Counted from the first letter of the stretch, positions 8,142-17,997 are shown. The stretch is DNA of 64,000 nucleotides from Longitalea arenae (GCF_016924755.1 NZ_JAFFJX010000005.1:1-64000); one strand, 5' to 3'. The notes: generated from the sequence alone by a model not told the origin. Made by a program: numbers and translations.

Positions 8142-8651
8142 ATGAGTGAAATTTATACCATCGTTTCCGGCACTAACAGGCCGGGAAGCAATACTGAAAA
8201 AGTAGCGAGGCATTACCAGGAAGTTTTAAAATCGAAGCAGATTACGCCGCATTTTGTTACGCTGGAAGGGTGGAAGTATGTTGACAGAACCCCTGAGTAT
8301 ACCCAATTGGAGCAGGACATCCTCATTCCCACCAGTAAATTCATCTTTGTTTCCCCTGAATATAATGGCAGCATACCCGGGGTATTGAAACTGATGTTCG
8401 ATATCTCCGACTATAAAAAAGTATGGTGGGGTAAGAAGGCCCTGCTTACCGGCGTGGCCACCGGCCGGGGCGGCAATTTGCGCGGCCTGGAGCATTTAAC
8501 AAGTATTTTACATTACCTCCGCGTGGTGGTACATCCCAATAAACTGCCTATCTCCCTGGTCGATAAGATGATGCATGGCTCCGGCGACATTCACGACACC
8601 GGTACCTTACGCGCTATTGAAATGCAGGTTTCGGAGTTTATACAATTTTAA
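8142..8651 (+). CDS. NADPH-dependent FMN reductase family protein
   Basis: A 169-residue flavodoxin-fold oxidoreductase. The FMN phosphate loop is SGTNRPGSNTEK (residues 9-20). The family hallmark SPEYNGSIPG at residues 71-80 contacts the flavin ring. Relatives (chromate and azo dye reductases, FMN reductases) reduce FMN or quinones with NAD(P)H in the cytosol; the true substrate here is unknown. It is divergent from the UPF0173 gene and followed by the phosphoesterase gene 200 bases later, with a word-repeat hairpin between, so the two are probably not one transcript. Confidence 0.9.
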   Translation: MSEIYTIVSGTNRPGSNTEKVARHYQEVLKSKQITPHFVTLEGWKYVDRTPEYTQLEQDILIPTSKFIFVSPEYNGSIPGVLKLMFDISDYKKVWWGKKALLTGVATGRGGNLRGLEHLTSILHYLRVVVHPNKLPISLVDKMMHGSGDIHDTGTLRAIEMQVSEFIQF

Positions 8652-8680
8652 TGAATGTGGTTCGTCTACCTGATTTAAAT

Positions 8681-8772
8681 GCAATCTATGATTTTGCGAT
8701 TTTGGGATTTGAGATTTCACTTCAGTTCAGTCTGCTAACAAATCTCAAAATCTCGAAATCCGTAAATCAGCA
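8681..8772. repeat. Inverted word repeat (GATTTTGGGATTT type)
   Basis: The left arm at 8681-8717 contains GATTTTGCGATTTTGGGATT. The right arm at 8739-8772 contains AAATCTCAAAATCTCGAAAT, nearly its reverse complement, with about 20 bases between. It follows the FMN reductase stop codon and probably forms an RNA hairpin. Confidence 0.7.
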
Positions 8773-8851
8773 ATAACCAATAAGAACGGATAAGCTTCCG
8801 GTAACGGTAGTGCCTCCTAAAGAAACGAACACATTCAATTTACAGACAAAC

Positions 8852-10096
8852 ATGCGTAACTCAGGTTTTTTCTTTTTTATCCTTGGATTAATGGCCCTGC
8901 TCGATTTTTACATTTTCCAGGCCCTGCAGGTGGTGCTGCCTGCTTCTTCCAAAGCCCGGCTGGCCATTATTATCGGGTATTGGGTGATCTCCATTTCGGC
9001 ACTGGTGACCTTCTTTTTAATACCGTATATAAATTTTGACAGCTGGCCGCGCTGGCTGGTAACCTATGGCCGCGCAGTCATTATTGGCCTCTTTATTTCG
9101 AAAGTGGTGGCAGCCCTGTTTTTTGGGGTAGACGATCTGCGCCGGGGAGCTACCTGGGTCGTCAGCAAAATAGTAAAACAACCTTCCGGCAATCCTGCCC
9201 GGGGCGGGGAGGGAATTTCCCGTTCCGTTTTCCTTAGCTGGCTTGGACTGGCCGTTGGCGGTACTGTCTTCGGTACCCTGGTATATGGGTTTGGCAATAA
9301 ATACCGCTACCAGGTGAACCGCCTGAAAATGAGCTTTAAGAACCTGCCGGAAGCGTTCCGGGGAATGCGCATTGTGCACATTTCCGATATCCATTCGGGC
9401 AGCTTTATGGATAAAGAAGCTGTTGAAAAAGGGGTTAAAAAGATCCTCAAAGAAAAGCCCGACATAATCCTGTTTACCGGCGACCTGGTGAACGACCGGG
9501 CCAGCGAAATGGCAGAGTACCTGGAGGTGTTCAGTAAGCTCAATGCGCCACTGGGCGTGTATTCAACACTGGGTAACCACGACTATGGCGATTATGTAAA
9601 ATGGGAAAGCCATGCAGCGAAAACGCAGAACCTGGAACAATTGAAGCAGGTGCATAAACAAATGGGCTGGCGCCTGCTGATGAACGAGCATGTGGTGCTG
9701 GAAAAAGGGGCCGACCGCATTGCCCTGCTGGGTATCGAGAACTGGAGCGCCAAAGGCAATTTTGGCCGCTATGGTAAAATGGAAGAGGCTTATCCAGGTT
9801 CGGAGCAATATCCCTTCAAGATCCTCCTCAGCCACGATCCCAGTCATTGGGATGCAGAGGTGCGTACCAAATATTCCGATATCGACCTAACCCTCTCGGG
9901 CCATACCCATGGTATGCAGTTCGGCGTGGAACTGCCCGGCTTCCGCTGGAGCCCCGTGCAGTATATGTATAAACAGTGGGCTGGCTTGTACGAATCGGGC
10001 GATCAGAAATTATATGTGAACCGCGGCTACGGTTTTATTGGTTACCCGGGCAGGGTTGGCATACTGCCTGAGATCACGGTAATAGAGCTTAGTTAG
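8852..10096 (+). CDS. Membrane-anchored calcineurin-like metallophosphoesterase
   Basis: A 414-residue protein whose first 145 residues contain about four hydrophobic segments, followed by a soluble metallophosphoesterase domain. All dimetal motifs are visible: DIH (179-181), GD (210-211), GNHD (241-244) and GHTH (350-353). Relatives such as YkuE and LpxG-like enzymes hydrolyse phosphodiester bonds, some in lipids. The membrane anchor suggests a membrane substrate, but this is inference. The ATG at 8852 is preferred to a GTG at 8810, because it places the first hydrophobic segment at the N terminus. The next 1.1 kb carries no gene. Confidence 0.9.
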   Translation: MRNSGFFFFILGLMALLDFYIFQALQVVLPASSKARLAIIIGYWVISISALVTFFLIPYINFDSWPRWLVTYGRAVIIGLFISKVVAALFFGVDDLRRGATWVVSKIVKQPSGNPARGGEGISRSVFLSWLGLAVGGTVFGTLVYGFGNKYRYQVNRLKMSFKNLPEAFRGMRIVHISDIHSGSFMDKEAVEKGVKKILKEKPDIILFTGDLVNDRASEMAEYLEVFSKLNAPLGVYSTLGNHDYGDYVKWESHAAKTQNLEQLKQVHKQMGWRLLMNEHVVLEKGADRIALLGIENWSAKGNFGRYGKMEEAYPGSEQYPFKILLSHDPSHWDAEVRTKYSDIDLTLSGHTHGMQFGVELPGFRWSPVQYMYKQWAGLYESGDQKLYVNRGYGFIGYPGRVGILPEITVIELS

Positions 10097-10165
10097 GTTT
10101 TTATCTGGCTGAAAACCGGTGCACATTCTGTACAACTATGAATGATTATGAATGATTTGCACCTC

Positions 10166-10480
10166 CATTTATTGAACAACCAGGATCAGATTGCACGCAA
10201 ACAATACCAGTTTGTTTCAAAACGGGAGCAGTTTGTTGAACAACAGGAACAGTTTGTTGAACGATCGGGCCAGATCATTGAAAAGTAGGCACAATTCGTT
10301 AAACAACTTGTAAAGATCATTGAAAAAAAAGAAGACTTTGTTGCATAAACTGATATTGATTGCCTGCAAACCGATACTGTTTGCGCGCAAACTGATATTG
10401 TTTGTTTAACAAACAGAAGCATTTTTTGAACGAATTGAACAGACTTTTGAACAAACAACCAGGATTTTTTAAAGATCGAA
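10166..10480. repeat. Degenerate 21-bp tandem repeat array
   Basis: From 10187 to 10480 the sequence divides into 14 successive 21-base units of the type CAGTTTGTTGAACAACAGGA, all in one register. A one-base-shifted copy precedes them at about 10166. Read on the plus strand from an ATG at 10148, the units encode heptads (QFVEQQE, QFVERSG), but in-frame stops appear at about 10286, 10346 and later. The minus strand is open for 128 codons (10186-10572) with a seven-residue period of its own (FVQKS, SVCAQT). Either a decayed coiled-coil gene or a non-coding phased array is possible. I do not call a gene. Confidence 0.75.
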
Positions 10481-10610
10481 CCGCATATTTCAATTCTAGG
10501 CGCTGATTGTTGCATTCCCGGAACAGATCCTTCAACGATCAGTGCTGTTTTTTCAACACAAAAATTCCACAATCAAGGTGTACAATCAGGGCCTTTGGCG
10601 GATCTGCATA

Positions 10611-10645
10611 AAAAAAGGAGCATCTCAAACAGAGACGCTCCTTTT
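10611..10645. terminator. Bidirectional terminator-like hairpin
   Basis: AAAGGAGC pairs with GCTCCTTT, with A-runs before and T-runs after. An inner CTC/GAG pairing extends the stem. It ends the 21-bp repeat region; no clear gene directly precedes it on the plus strand (the phosphoesterase ends 515 bases upstream). Confidence 0.65.
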
Positions 10646-11237
10646 ACGTAAAAGCAGGTTTCGAAGGGCTTCAGAAGTAATACGAACAGTTGATAGCTTG
10701 AATCAGGCCTTACACCAGGTTAACGGGTACAAGTACGGATGTATGCACAGGTTACGGATCAGAATTAGTTACTGGTCAGGTAAGGGTGTAAGTCCAAGGG
10801 GTGCACCATTCAGGGCTTTTGGGTTCAGCGTTTAGTTTCGGTTTTGGTAAAAAGAAGACCGGCTAAAATCTATTTGCTACTAAGTTTTGGGTCGTTATAC
10901 ATGAAAAGTCATTTACGTGCAATGGGCCAGCGTAAACCATTTTAGCCAGTCTCCCTGTTCAGCATTACAAATCAGGCCTTAACCAGGAACTCATTAGGGT
11001 TATTTACTATGCCAGTGGCATTTCTACGGTAAAGGGACAAGGACGCTCTACGGTGTTAGGGATTAGGGGAAAAACTATATAAAATAAAATGATCGCTACT
11101 TATTTTACAGTTGGTCTCAGGGGTTTTCCTCGTATTGACCACACAAAAATACGTTGTGAAAACCCCCTTGGCCGGGCAGTTTCGGTGAATCGGGTAAATG
11201 TGTAGCCGAATGCCTGAAATCGTCCGGTAAGCGTTTT
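10646..11237. other. Gene-free spacer
   Basis: About 590 bases between the hairpin at 10611 and the end of the hybrid kinase gene. A partial direct repeat (AATCAGGCCTTA near 10702 and 10972) is visible. No coding frame, RNA gene or terminator for the kinase gene could be supported. Confidence 0.5.
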
Positions 11238-13466
11238 TTAAAACACCCGGGCGTTCAGCAGCTGGTTTACTTCCTGTATCAGCAGCTGTTTATAATCATT
11301 CAGTTTGTCGAATTCGGTGGAGAGCACTGTGGGGGAACTGTTCTTTTTGGCCAGCTTTTCCAGCTTTTCGAGCTGCTGAAAAAAGGGCGTGTTCTTGCCG
11401 AGGATGGAAACAGTGGATTGAATATGATGGGAGAGGGTGGCCACCTGCCGCGCATCTCTCTGATCGATAGCGTTTTTAAGGGCCTCCATTTCGCCGGGGA
11501 ATTGTTTCAGGAACTGTTTGATGATGGTCTTTAAAAAGTCGGTGTTACCCATCACCATATCCTGTAAAAAGTTCAGATCGATATAATGCAGTTCGTTCTT
11601 CAACATTTCAATATTTGTATTGCGGTCATCAGCCAGGTATTTGGTCAGCAGCGAGTACAATTCTTTTTCATGGATTGGTTTTGAAATGTAATCGTTCATG
11701 CCATAACTCAAACATTTTTCGCGTTCACCTGCCAGCGCATGGGCCGTCATGGCAATAATGGGAATGTCGCTTTTCAGGTCTTTACGTATAGCCTGGGCAG
11801 TGGCATAACCATCCATCAGGGGCATTTGTATATCCAGCAACACCAGGTGAAAGGTGGCGCGCTGTAACCATTCTATAGCCTTGGTGCCATTATCGGCCAG
11901 CTCGTAATTCACTTTCCAGCTTTGAAAAGTGAACTTTATCAGCAGCTGGTTCATGGCATTGTCTTCCACCACCAGTACCCGGGCATCGGGGAAAGCGCCG
12001 GCGCTGATCTCTGTTCTTTCTGCTACTGTGGCCGGAATGGCTTCTCCCATCGTCACCAGGGAATATCCGATGTCAAATATAAATTCTGTGCCTTTGCCGG
12101 GTTCACTCAGAACCCTGATCTGCCCGCCCTGGATCTGTACCAGGTTTTTAACGATAGAAAGGCCCAGCCCGGTTCCGCCATATTTGCGGGTAGTGTCCGT
12201 TTCACCTTGTTGAAAGCGCTCAAAAATGGTCTCCACTTTACTCGCAGGAATACCAATGCCACTGTCCTTAACCGAAAAGCGCAACTGCACCTGATCGTCG
12301 TTTTGGGCGAGGCTGGTGATATTGATGGAAATGCCGCCTTTTTGCGTGAACTTGATCGCATTGCTGATGAGATTTACCATTATCTGGGTAAGCCGTACGG
12401 CATCGCCATTGAGGGTATCCGGGATATTCTCCTGGATGTATATTGAGAACGACAGGTTCTTTTCACGGGCTTTGTGATAGAACATGGTTTCTATGGAACT
12501 GCAAAGGCCGCGGAGGCTGAACGGATTTTTTTCGATCCGCAGCATACCGGCTTCTATTTTGGAAATGTCCAGGATGTCGTTGATGATGGCCAGCAGATTT
12601 TCGCTGGCAGATTGTATGAGGTTAACGAATTGCTGTTGTTCTTCCGTTAACCGGCTTTTCTGTAAGAGGTTGGTGAAGCCAATGACCGAGTTGATAGGGG
12701 TTCGTATTTCATGGCTCATGTTGGCCAGGAACTGTTCCTTAACATTGGCCGATTCAATGGCCTGCTGCCTGGCCTCTGTTTCGTTGTCATGCGCCTGTTT
12801 CAGTTTTTTGATCAGCTGATGCTGGCGCATGATATGCCTGATGATGAGCAAACTTAAGATCACTATGCCCGATAAGCCGAGTATGGTGAGCAGCCGGCTA
12901 ATGGCCAGTACGATAACGGTACGTTTTCTGTTCTGTACGATACCGGCCTGCAGTTGTTCGTACAATTCTTTTTCCAGCTGCATCGACAGATCGGTAATGC
13001 TGTCGCGCAGGATAATGCCTGCTTTGCTCGAGATCCTTTTTTCTGCTTCTGACTTGCCGAAACGCGTATAAACATCGATGATCTCATTATTGATCTGGAT
13101 CCTTTTTTCGATGAGGGAGGCCAGGCGGGTAAAGGAAGCCTGGTTGTACTGGTTCATGGAGGCTTGCTGTAAACCGGCCAGTTCCTGTTTTAAGAGATAA
13201 AGCGTGTCTTCAACGCCTGCAATAAAATTGCTGTCGCCGGTAATTACAAAGCCCCTTACCAGACTTTCGGTAAGAATAACATTCTTAACAATGTTCTGGA
13301 GCTTGTTATGTAAATGAAATGATTCGATGGCTTCGCGGCTGGCTGAGCGGGATTTACTAATGATCCGCTCGGTGTTGAATTGAAGAATAATGCCTGCTGC
13401 AATAAAAGCCACCGAAAACGCAATGCTATAAAATATCAGCCTGTTAGGTTTGATTTGTCGCTTCAT
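11238..13466 (-). CDS. Hybrid sensor histidine kinase with receiver and Hpt domains
   Basis: A 742-residue membrane phosphorelay protein. Domains in order: TM1 (about 10-30), a CHASE3-like helical extracytoplasmic region (31-182), TM2 (185-210), a coiled linker, HisKA with phospho-His H252 (MSHEIRTP), HATPase_c with N box NLISNAIKF and G boxes DSGIGIP and GTGLGLS, a receiver with D545 (LLDIQMP) and K596, and a C-terminal Hpt with its histidine at 680 or 681. Every catalytic residue is present, so a complete His-Asp-His relay sits in one chain and still needs an output regulator. The LytTR regulator gene 185 bases upstream on the same strand is the obvious candidate. Confidence 0.95.
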   Translation of the reverse strand: MKRQIKPNRLIFYSIAFSVAFIAAGIILQFNTERIISKSRSASREAIESFHLHNKLQNIVKNVILTESLVRGFVITGDSNFIAGVEDTLYLLKQELAGLQQASMNQYNQASFTRLASLIEKRIQINNEIIDVYTRFGKSEAEKRISSKAGIILRDSITDLSMQLEKELYEQLQAGIVQNRKRTVIVLAISRLLTILGLSGIVILSLLIIRHIMRQHQLIKKLKQAHDNETEARQQAIESANVKEQFLANMSHEIRTPINSVIGFTNLLQKSRLTEEQQQFVNLIQSASENLLAIINDILDISKIEAGMLRIEKNPFSLRGLCSSIETMFYHKAREKNLSFSIYIQENIPDTLNGDAVRLTQIMVNLISNAIKFTQKGGISINITSLAQNDDQVQLRFSVKDSGIGIPASKVETIFERFQQGETDTTRKYGGTGLGLSIVKNLVQIQGGQIRVLSEPGKGTEFIFDIGYSLVTMGEAIPATVAERTEISAGAFPDARVLVVEDNAMNQLLIKFTFQSWKVNYELADNGTKAIEWLQRATFHLVLLDIQMPLMDGYATAQAIRKDLKSDIPIIAMTAHALAGEREKCLSYGMNDYISKPIHEKELYSLLTKYLADDRNTNIEMLKNELHYIDLNFLQDMVMGNTDFLKTIIKQFLKQFPGEMEALKNAIDQRDARQVATLSHHIQSTVSILGKNTPFFQQLEKLEKLAKKNSSPTVLSTEFDKLNDYKQLLIQEVNQLLNARVF

Positions 13467-13651
13467 GGTAACTGATGCTACCTCACATTACCTAACCTTA
13501 ACCTGGGAACGGATAATCAATTGGCAATCGACAATTTGCATGGGCAGGCTTGCTGAAAGCCGGGTTTTTCGCATGATAAAACCTGTGCTTTTGCCGCTTG
13601 CTTATTGTCTGCTGCCTGTTGTTTACAGAGCTCTGCAATTTAATTATATTC

Positions 13652-14347
13652 TTACAATAACTTGATTTTCTGAATAAGTTTACTGCGATAACTTTCGGCT
13701 ACGGGTATGGGGGTATTGGTAATGTTAACGGCGCCATCTTCAATGGAGTCGATCTTATCAAGGGAAATGATATAACTGCGATGAACACGCATCAACCGGC
13801 CTGAATTGATCTTTTCTTCCACGGCTTTAAGCGTAGAATGTACGATATGCCATTGGGTTTTGGTACGGATCTTAACATAATCACCCATGGCTTCTATCCA
13901 TAATATTTCTTCGAGCTTTAATTTTTTAAGAATATTATTATCCCTGATGAACAGATAATCGTCGGCCGCCGAGGTTACCTCAGAATCGCTACGCATCATG
14001 ATGTCCCTTACTTTATCAAGGGCCTGCATCAGGCGGGGCAGGTTAACAGGTTTTATCAGGTAATCCACCACATTCAGGTCGAATGCTTCAGCCGCATACT
14101 GCTTTTTGGAGGTGGTGAGGATGGCCAGGGTATGTTTGGGCAATATTTTCAACAATTCAAGGCCCGTCATTCCGGGCATTTCTATATCTAAAAATACTAA
14201 ATCAGGTGGATTGGCCGTAATATTGCGGTGTGCCTCTATAGCGTCTTTGCACTCGCCGCTGACCTGTAACCTCCCGGTTTGCAGTGCCAGCTGGTGTAAG
14301 GTAAGCCTCGACAAGTCGTTATCGTCCACGATCAAACAGGTTATCAT
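13652..14347 (-). CDS. LytTR-family response regulator
   Basis: The 231-residue protein has a receiver domain (1-120) with phospho-Asp D54 in VFLDIEMPGM and the conserved Lys in LIKPVN. It is followed by a LytTR DNA-binding domain (about 130-231) with the typical strand ILWIEAMGDYVKI and the basic motif LMRVHRSYIIS. Such regulators activate genes for envelope or extracellular functions. It lies upstream of the hybrid kinase in the same orientation with a 185-base gap, and is divergent from the barrel protein gene at 14489. Partnership with the kinase is inferred from position. Confidence 0.94.
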   Translation of the reverse strand: MITCLIVDDNDLSRLTLHQLALQTGRLQVSGECKDAIEAHRNITANPPDLVFLDIEMPGMTGLELLKILPKHTLAILTTSKKQYAAEAFDLNVVDYLIKPVNLPRLMQALDKVRDIMMRSDSEVTSAADDYLFIRDNNILKKLKLEEILWIEAMGDYVKIRTKTQWHIVHSTLKAVEEKINSGRLMRVHRSYIISLDKIDSIEDGAVNITNTPIPVAESYRSKLIQKIKLL

Positions 14348-14488
14348 AGTGTAATGGTCGTAATAGTTAAGGTAATATAAGTTAGCAAAAAATTAGTAAT
14401 GATTAAACCGGCAGGCATTTTTTTTATCTCATCAGTATTCCGTGCACTATGCACCGGTTATGCCGTTTCCCGGTTAATTAGCAAACGT

Positions 14489-15493
14489 ATGAAGAAATTG
14501 CTCGTTCTGATTATTTTCACGGTTGCTATGCAGCCTACTTTTTCCCAGAACGGGGGAAAAATCGATTCTTTATTTGCTGCAGGCGATACCACCGCCATAC
14601 TGGATTCCTTATTAAAAGACTTTGATACTTACCTCGATAGCCTGGCGGGCCGTAAAAGCTTTTTTATGGTGAACACGGCTGTAGGAACCGGTTTTTTCAG
14701 CTTTAACGACAAGAATACGGTTACCGTAAATACCGAAAAGAAACTGATCTTTTCACCATCGGTCGGTTATTTTCACCGGTCGGGCCTGGGTATCGCTGCC
14801 TCCGGTTATGCCCTGCTGAATAAGGGAATGCAGTTTTACCAGTATTCTGTAAGCCCGTCCTTTGATTATATCAAAAAACGCTTTTCGGCGGGCATCGCAT
14901 ATACCCGCTACTTTACCAAGGATTCGCTCGACTTTTATACCACTCCCATACAGAACGAACTGTTTGCTTATTTTTCTTATAAGAAATGGTGGCTGCGGCC
15001 AACAATCAGTGTAAGCTATGGCTGGGGCAGTAAGGAAGAATACGACAAACGGGAGGCCTCCCGCCTGGCCCGTTTGCTGCAGCGCAGGAACCGTTATTAT
15101 GTGATCGTAAAAAGCGTGGAATCAGTGAGCGATCTTTCGGCTACTTTTTCACTGCGCAAGGATATCGACTGGTACAACATATTAGGCAAATCTGACAATA
15201 TAACGTTAACGCCTATTGCCATGTTGAATGCGGGTACACAAACCTATGGGTTCAACACTTCTTATTCCTATAACTTTTCACCGGTGCGCACCAACTCCCT
15301 GCCCAGCAATAACGATATTTCGGATAATACGCAATTTGCGTTTCAATCTGCCTGTCTTGCGCTCAGGGGCAGTTATCTCAATGGCCGGTTCCTGCTGCAA
15401 TCGCAGGTATTGTTCGATTATTATTTACAAGATCTCGATGCGGGTTCAAAGCTCAATACTGTTTATAGCATAACTGCGGGATTAAGTTTCTGA
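14489..15493 (+). CDS. Predicted outer-membrane beta-barrel protein, unknown function
   Basis: About 334 residues with a signal peptide (MKKLLVLIIFTVAMQPTFSQ). Alternating aromatic/polar strands follow through the C terminus (for example GVGYFHRSG-like and NTVYSITAGLSF), ending in an aromatic residue as many barrels do. I do not recognise a named family. The ATG at 14489 is chosen because it starts the signal peptide; an upstream ATG at 14399 would add 30 residues before it. It is divergent from the LytTR gene, so it could be a target of that regulator, but no binding site was identified. Confidence 0.75.
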   Translation: MKKLLVLIIFTVAMQPTFSQNGGKIDSLFAAGDTTAILDSLLKDFDTYLDSLAGRKSFFMVNTAVGTGFFSFNDKNTVTVNTEKKLIFSPSVGYFHRSGLGIAASGYALLNKGMQFYQYSVSPSFDYIKKRFSAGIAYTRYFTKDSLDFYTTPIQNELFAYFSYKKWWLRPTISVSYGWGSKEEYDKREASRLARLLQRRNRYYVIVKSVESVSDLSATFSLRKDIDWYNILGKSDNITLTPIAMLNAGTQTYGFNTSYSYNFSPVRTNSLPSNNDISDNTQFAFQSACLALRGSYLNGRFLLQSQVLFDYYLQDLDAGSKLNTVYSITAGLSF

Positions 15494-15603
15494 TCATTGA
15501 TTTTTAGGCATTTCTTCACGCAGCTGTTAAGGGAAATTAACAGCCATGGTTGAACCTTGGCATATAAGTTGAAATTCTATAGGTGAACCATAAAAAACAA
15601 AAT

Positions 15604-16191
15604 ATGAAACTCAAATCCCTGGCGTTATTAACAATTGCTTCTACGCTCACTTCACTTTCATTTGCTCAAGGATTTCATATAGGCGCCAAAGCCGGTGCTA
15701 ATATTTTTAAAATTGACGGTACTTCAATGAAAGATGAATTCAAATTCGGTTACAACCTGGGGGCTTTTGCCGAGTTGAATTTTTCTGAAAAATGGGGTAT
15801 CCAACCTGAACTTATGTGGAATCAAACCAACTTCAGAACGGCTAATAACTTTAATGATATTTATCCTGGTGGCAAAAGTGATATAGAGGGTAAACTGAAT
15901 TATTTAAGCATTCCGGTGCTTTTAAGTTTTAGCCCTGCCAAACTCATTTCTTTTCAGGCAGGTCCTCAGTTCGGAATTCTTTTGAATAAAGATGAAAGTG
16001 TGTTTGAGAATGGAAGAGAGGCCTTTAAAAGAGGTGATTTCTCGATGCTGGGCGGCGTACAGTTAAATCTCGGTGCTTTGAAATTGGGCGGCCGTTACGT
16101 AGTTGGCCTTGCAAACATCAATGATATTGATGACCGGGAAAAATGGAAGAACCAGGGCTTCCAGGTCTATCTCGGTACAAGAATTTTATAG
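15604..16191 (+). CDS. PorT-like outer-membrane beta-barrel protein
   Basis: 195 residues with a signal peptide ending near SFAQ, followed by GFHIGAKAGANIFKIDG, a start typical of the 'outer membrane beta-barrel' PorT-like group. Short amphipathic strands run to the C terminus (VYLGTRIL). Members are small 8-10-strand barrels; most have no known role, and true PorT acts in type IX secretion. This copy is probably not PorT itself. The ATG at 15604 begins the signal peptide. A strong bidirectional terminator follows, shared with pgi on the other strand. Confidence 0.82.
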   Translation: MKLKSLALLTIASTLTSLSFAQGFHIGAKAGANIFKIDGTSMKDEFKFGYNLGAFAELNFSEKWGIQPELMWNQTNFRTANNFNDIYPGGKSDIEGKLNYLSIPVLLSFSPAKLISFQAGPQFGILLNKDESVFENGREAFKRGDFSMLGGVQLNLGALKLGGRYVVGLANINDIDDREKWKNQGFQVYLGTRIL

Positions 16192-16208
16192 ACATCACTT
16201 TCCTATAT

Positions 16209-16242
16209 AAAAAAGCTCTGTGGTTACCTACAGAGCTTTTTT
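16209..16242. terminator. Bidirectional terminator between the barrel gene and pgi
   Basis: AAAAAAGCTCTGT pairs with ACAGAGCTTTTTT around an eight-base loop. It sits between convergent genes and gives a T-run on both strands. Confidence 0.9.
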
Positions 16243-16268
16243 ATGTTGAAACCGTATACTTACTAAAA

Positions 16269-17927
16269 TTATGCATCCGTCTTCATCTTCTTCCAGGCAT
16301 TGATCAGCCCATTGGTAGAAGAGTCGTGATTATTTACAGGTTGGTCATTCTGCAGTTCGGGCAGAATATTATTCGCAAGCTGTTTACCCAGCTCTACGCC
16401 CCACTGGTCAAAACTGAAGATATTCCAGATAACGCCCTGTACAAAGATCTTGTGCTCATATAAAGCAATGAGCTGTCCCAGGGTATAGGGCGTGATCTTT
16501 TTCACCAGGAAAGAATTGGTGGGGCGGTTGCCGGTAAATACTTTAAAAGGCAGCAGCGCTTTTATCTCTTCAGGCGTTTTACCTGCTTTTATGAGCTCAG
16601 CTTCTGCTTCTACTTCCGTTTTGCCATTCATCAGCGCTTCTGTTTGCGCAAAGAAGTTCGATAACAGTTTGGCATGATGATCTCCAATAGGATTATGGCT
16701 GATAGCCGGCGCAATGAAATCGCAGGGGATCAGTAAGGTGCCCTGGTGGATCAACTGATAAAATGCATGCTGGCCATTGGTGCCGGGTTCGCCCCAGATG
16801 ACCGGGCCGGTGTTATAACGTACTTCTTTACCTCTGCGATCAACACTCTTACCATTGCTTTCCATATTGCCCTGTTGAAAATAGGCGGCAAAACGATGCA
16901 GGTATTGATCGTATGGCAAAATGGCTTCTGTTTGGCTGTCGAAAAAATTGGTGTACCAAATGCCGATCAGCGCCATGACCACCGGGATATTCCTTTCGAA
17001 AGGGGCAGTGCGGAAATGATGGTCGGTAGCGTGCGCGCCTTTCAACAGCGATTCGAAATTGTCGAAACCTACCGTCAATGCAATGGATAAACCAATGGCG
17101 CTCCATAATGAGTAGCGGCCACCCACCCAATCCCAGAACTCGAACATATTGGCTTTATCGATGCCAAATTTCACCACCTCTTTTTCGTTCGTGCTTAATG
17201 CCACGAAATGTTTGGCTATATAGCTGTCATCGCCAGCTGCATCGAGAAACCATTGTCTGGCCGTATGGGCATTGGTCATGGTTTCCTGGGTGGTGAAAGT
17301 TTTTGATGCAATGAGAAAAAGAGTTTCCTGTGGATTGACCTTACGCAGGGTCTCAACAATATGGGTAGCATCGATATTCGATACAAAGAAAACCTGGATG
17401 TCTCTTTTCCAGTACGGTTTCAATGCTTCGGTGACCATATATGGTCCAAGATCGCTGCCACCAATGCCGATATTCACAATGTATTTGATCTTATGTCCGG
17501 TGTAGCCGGTCCACTCACCACTGTGAATGCGTTCGCAGAAATGTTTCATCTGCTGCAATACCTGCTGCACCTGGGGTACTACGTCCCTGCCTTGTGCATA
17601 TATTGGTTCATTGCTCATATGGCGCAGGGCAGTATGCAGTACCGATCTGCCTTCTGTTTCATTGATGGCCTGGCCGCTGAACATGGCTTCAATGGCCTCG
17701 GATAATTTACATTCATTGGCCAGGTCGGTCAGTAATGAAAGCGTTTTGGCGGTGATGCGGTTTTTGGAATAGTCGAATAATATATCTTCAAATTGAATGG
17801 AAAAATTCCTGAACCTCTCAGGATCATCGGCAAATAATTCGCGCAAATGTGTTTCGGAGATCTTCTTATAATGGCGTTCGAGTTTTTCCCATGCTTCGGT
17901 TTGATGAGGCTTGATCTTTGGTAGCAT
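16269..17927 (-). CDS. pgi: Glucose-6-phosphate isomerase
   Basis: This cytosolic enzyme interconverts glucose 6-phosphate and fructose 6-phosphate in glycolysis. The 552-residue protein is the large (about 550 residues) bacterial/eukaryotic type. It shows the sugar-phosphate SIS segment [15 protein letters not shown], the PGI signature [13 protein letters not shown], and a C-terminal signature region [14 protein letters not shown]. The ATG at 17927 follows an exact TAATTTTG -7 element by 17 bases. It stands alone between a terminator and a 7-bp repeat array. Confidence 0.98.
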   Translation of the reverse strand: MLPKIKPHQTEAWEKLERHYKKISETHLRELFADDPERFRNFSIQFEDILFDYSKNRITAKTLSLLTDLANECKLSEAIEAMFSGQAINETEGRSVLHTALRHMSNEPIYAQGRDVVPQVQQVLQQMKHFCERIHSGEWTGYTGHKIKYIVNIGIGGSDLGPYMVTEALKPYWKRDIQVFFVSNIDATHIVETLRKVNPQETLFLIASKTFTTQETMTNAHTARQWFLDAAGDDSYIAKHFVALSTNEKEVVKFGIDKANMFEFWDWVGGRYSLWSAIGLSIALTVGFDNFESLLKGAHATDHHFRTAPFERNIPVVMALIGIWYTNFFDSQTEAILPYDQYLHRFAAYFQQGNMESNGKSVDRRGKEVRYNTGPVIWGEPGTNGQHAFYQLIHQGTLLIPCDFIAPAISHNPIGDHHAKLLSNFFAQTEALMNGKTEVEAEAELIKAGKTPEEIKALLPFKVFTGNRPTNSFLVKKITPYTLGQLIALYEHKIFVQGVIWNIFSFDQWGVELGKQLANNILPELQNDQPVNNHDSSTNGLINAWKKMKTDA

Positions 17928-17944
17928 ACTTCTTGAATTAGATT

Positions 17945-17952
17945 CAAAATTA
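17945..17952 (-). promoter_or_regulatory. -7 promoter element of pgi
   Basis: Minus strand TAATTTTG, an exact TAnnTTTG match, 17 bases from the pgi ATG. This implies a very short leader. Confidence 0.5.
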
Positions 17953-17997
17953 AAGGATTCTTAGTACTAAGTTTTAAGTTCCTGGCCGGGAGGGGCG

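Noticed and set aside
10186-10572. 128-codon minus-strand frame with a seven-residue period
   Set aside because: The periodicity follows from the 21-bp DNA repeat, and composition (many Cys, Ser and Phe) is unlike neighbouring genes. Kept as a repeat, not a gene.
10542-10835. 97-codon plus-strand frame
   Set aside because: It runs straight through a terminator-like hairpin and has no protein character.
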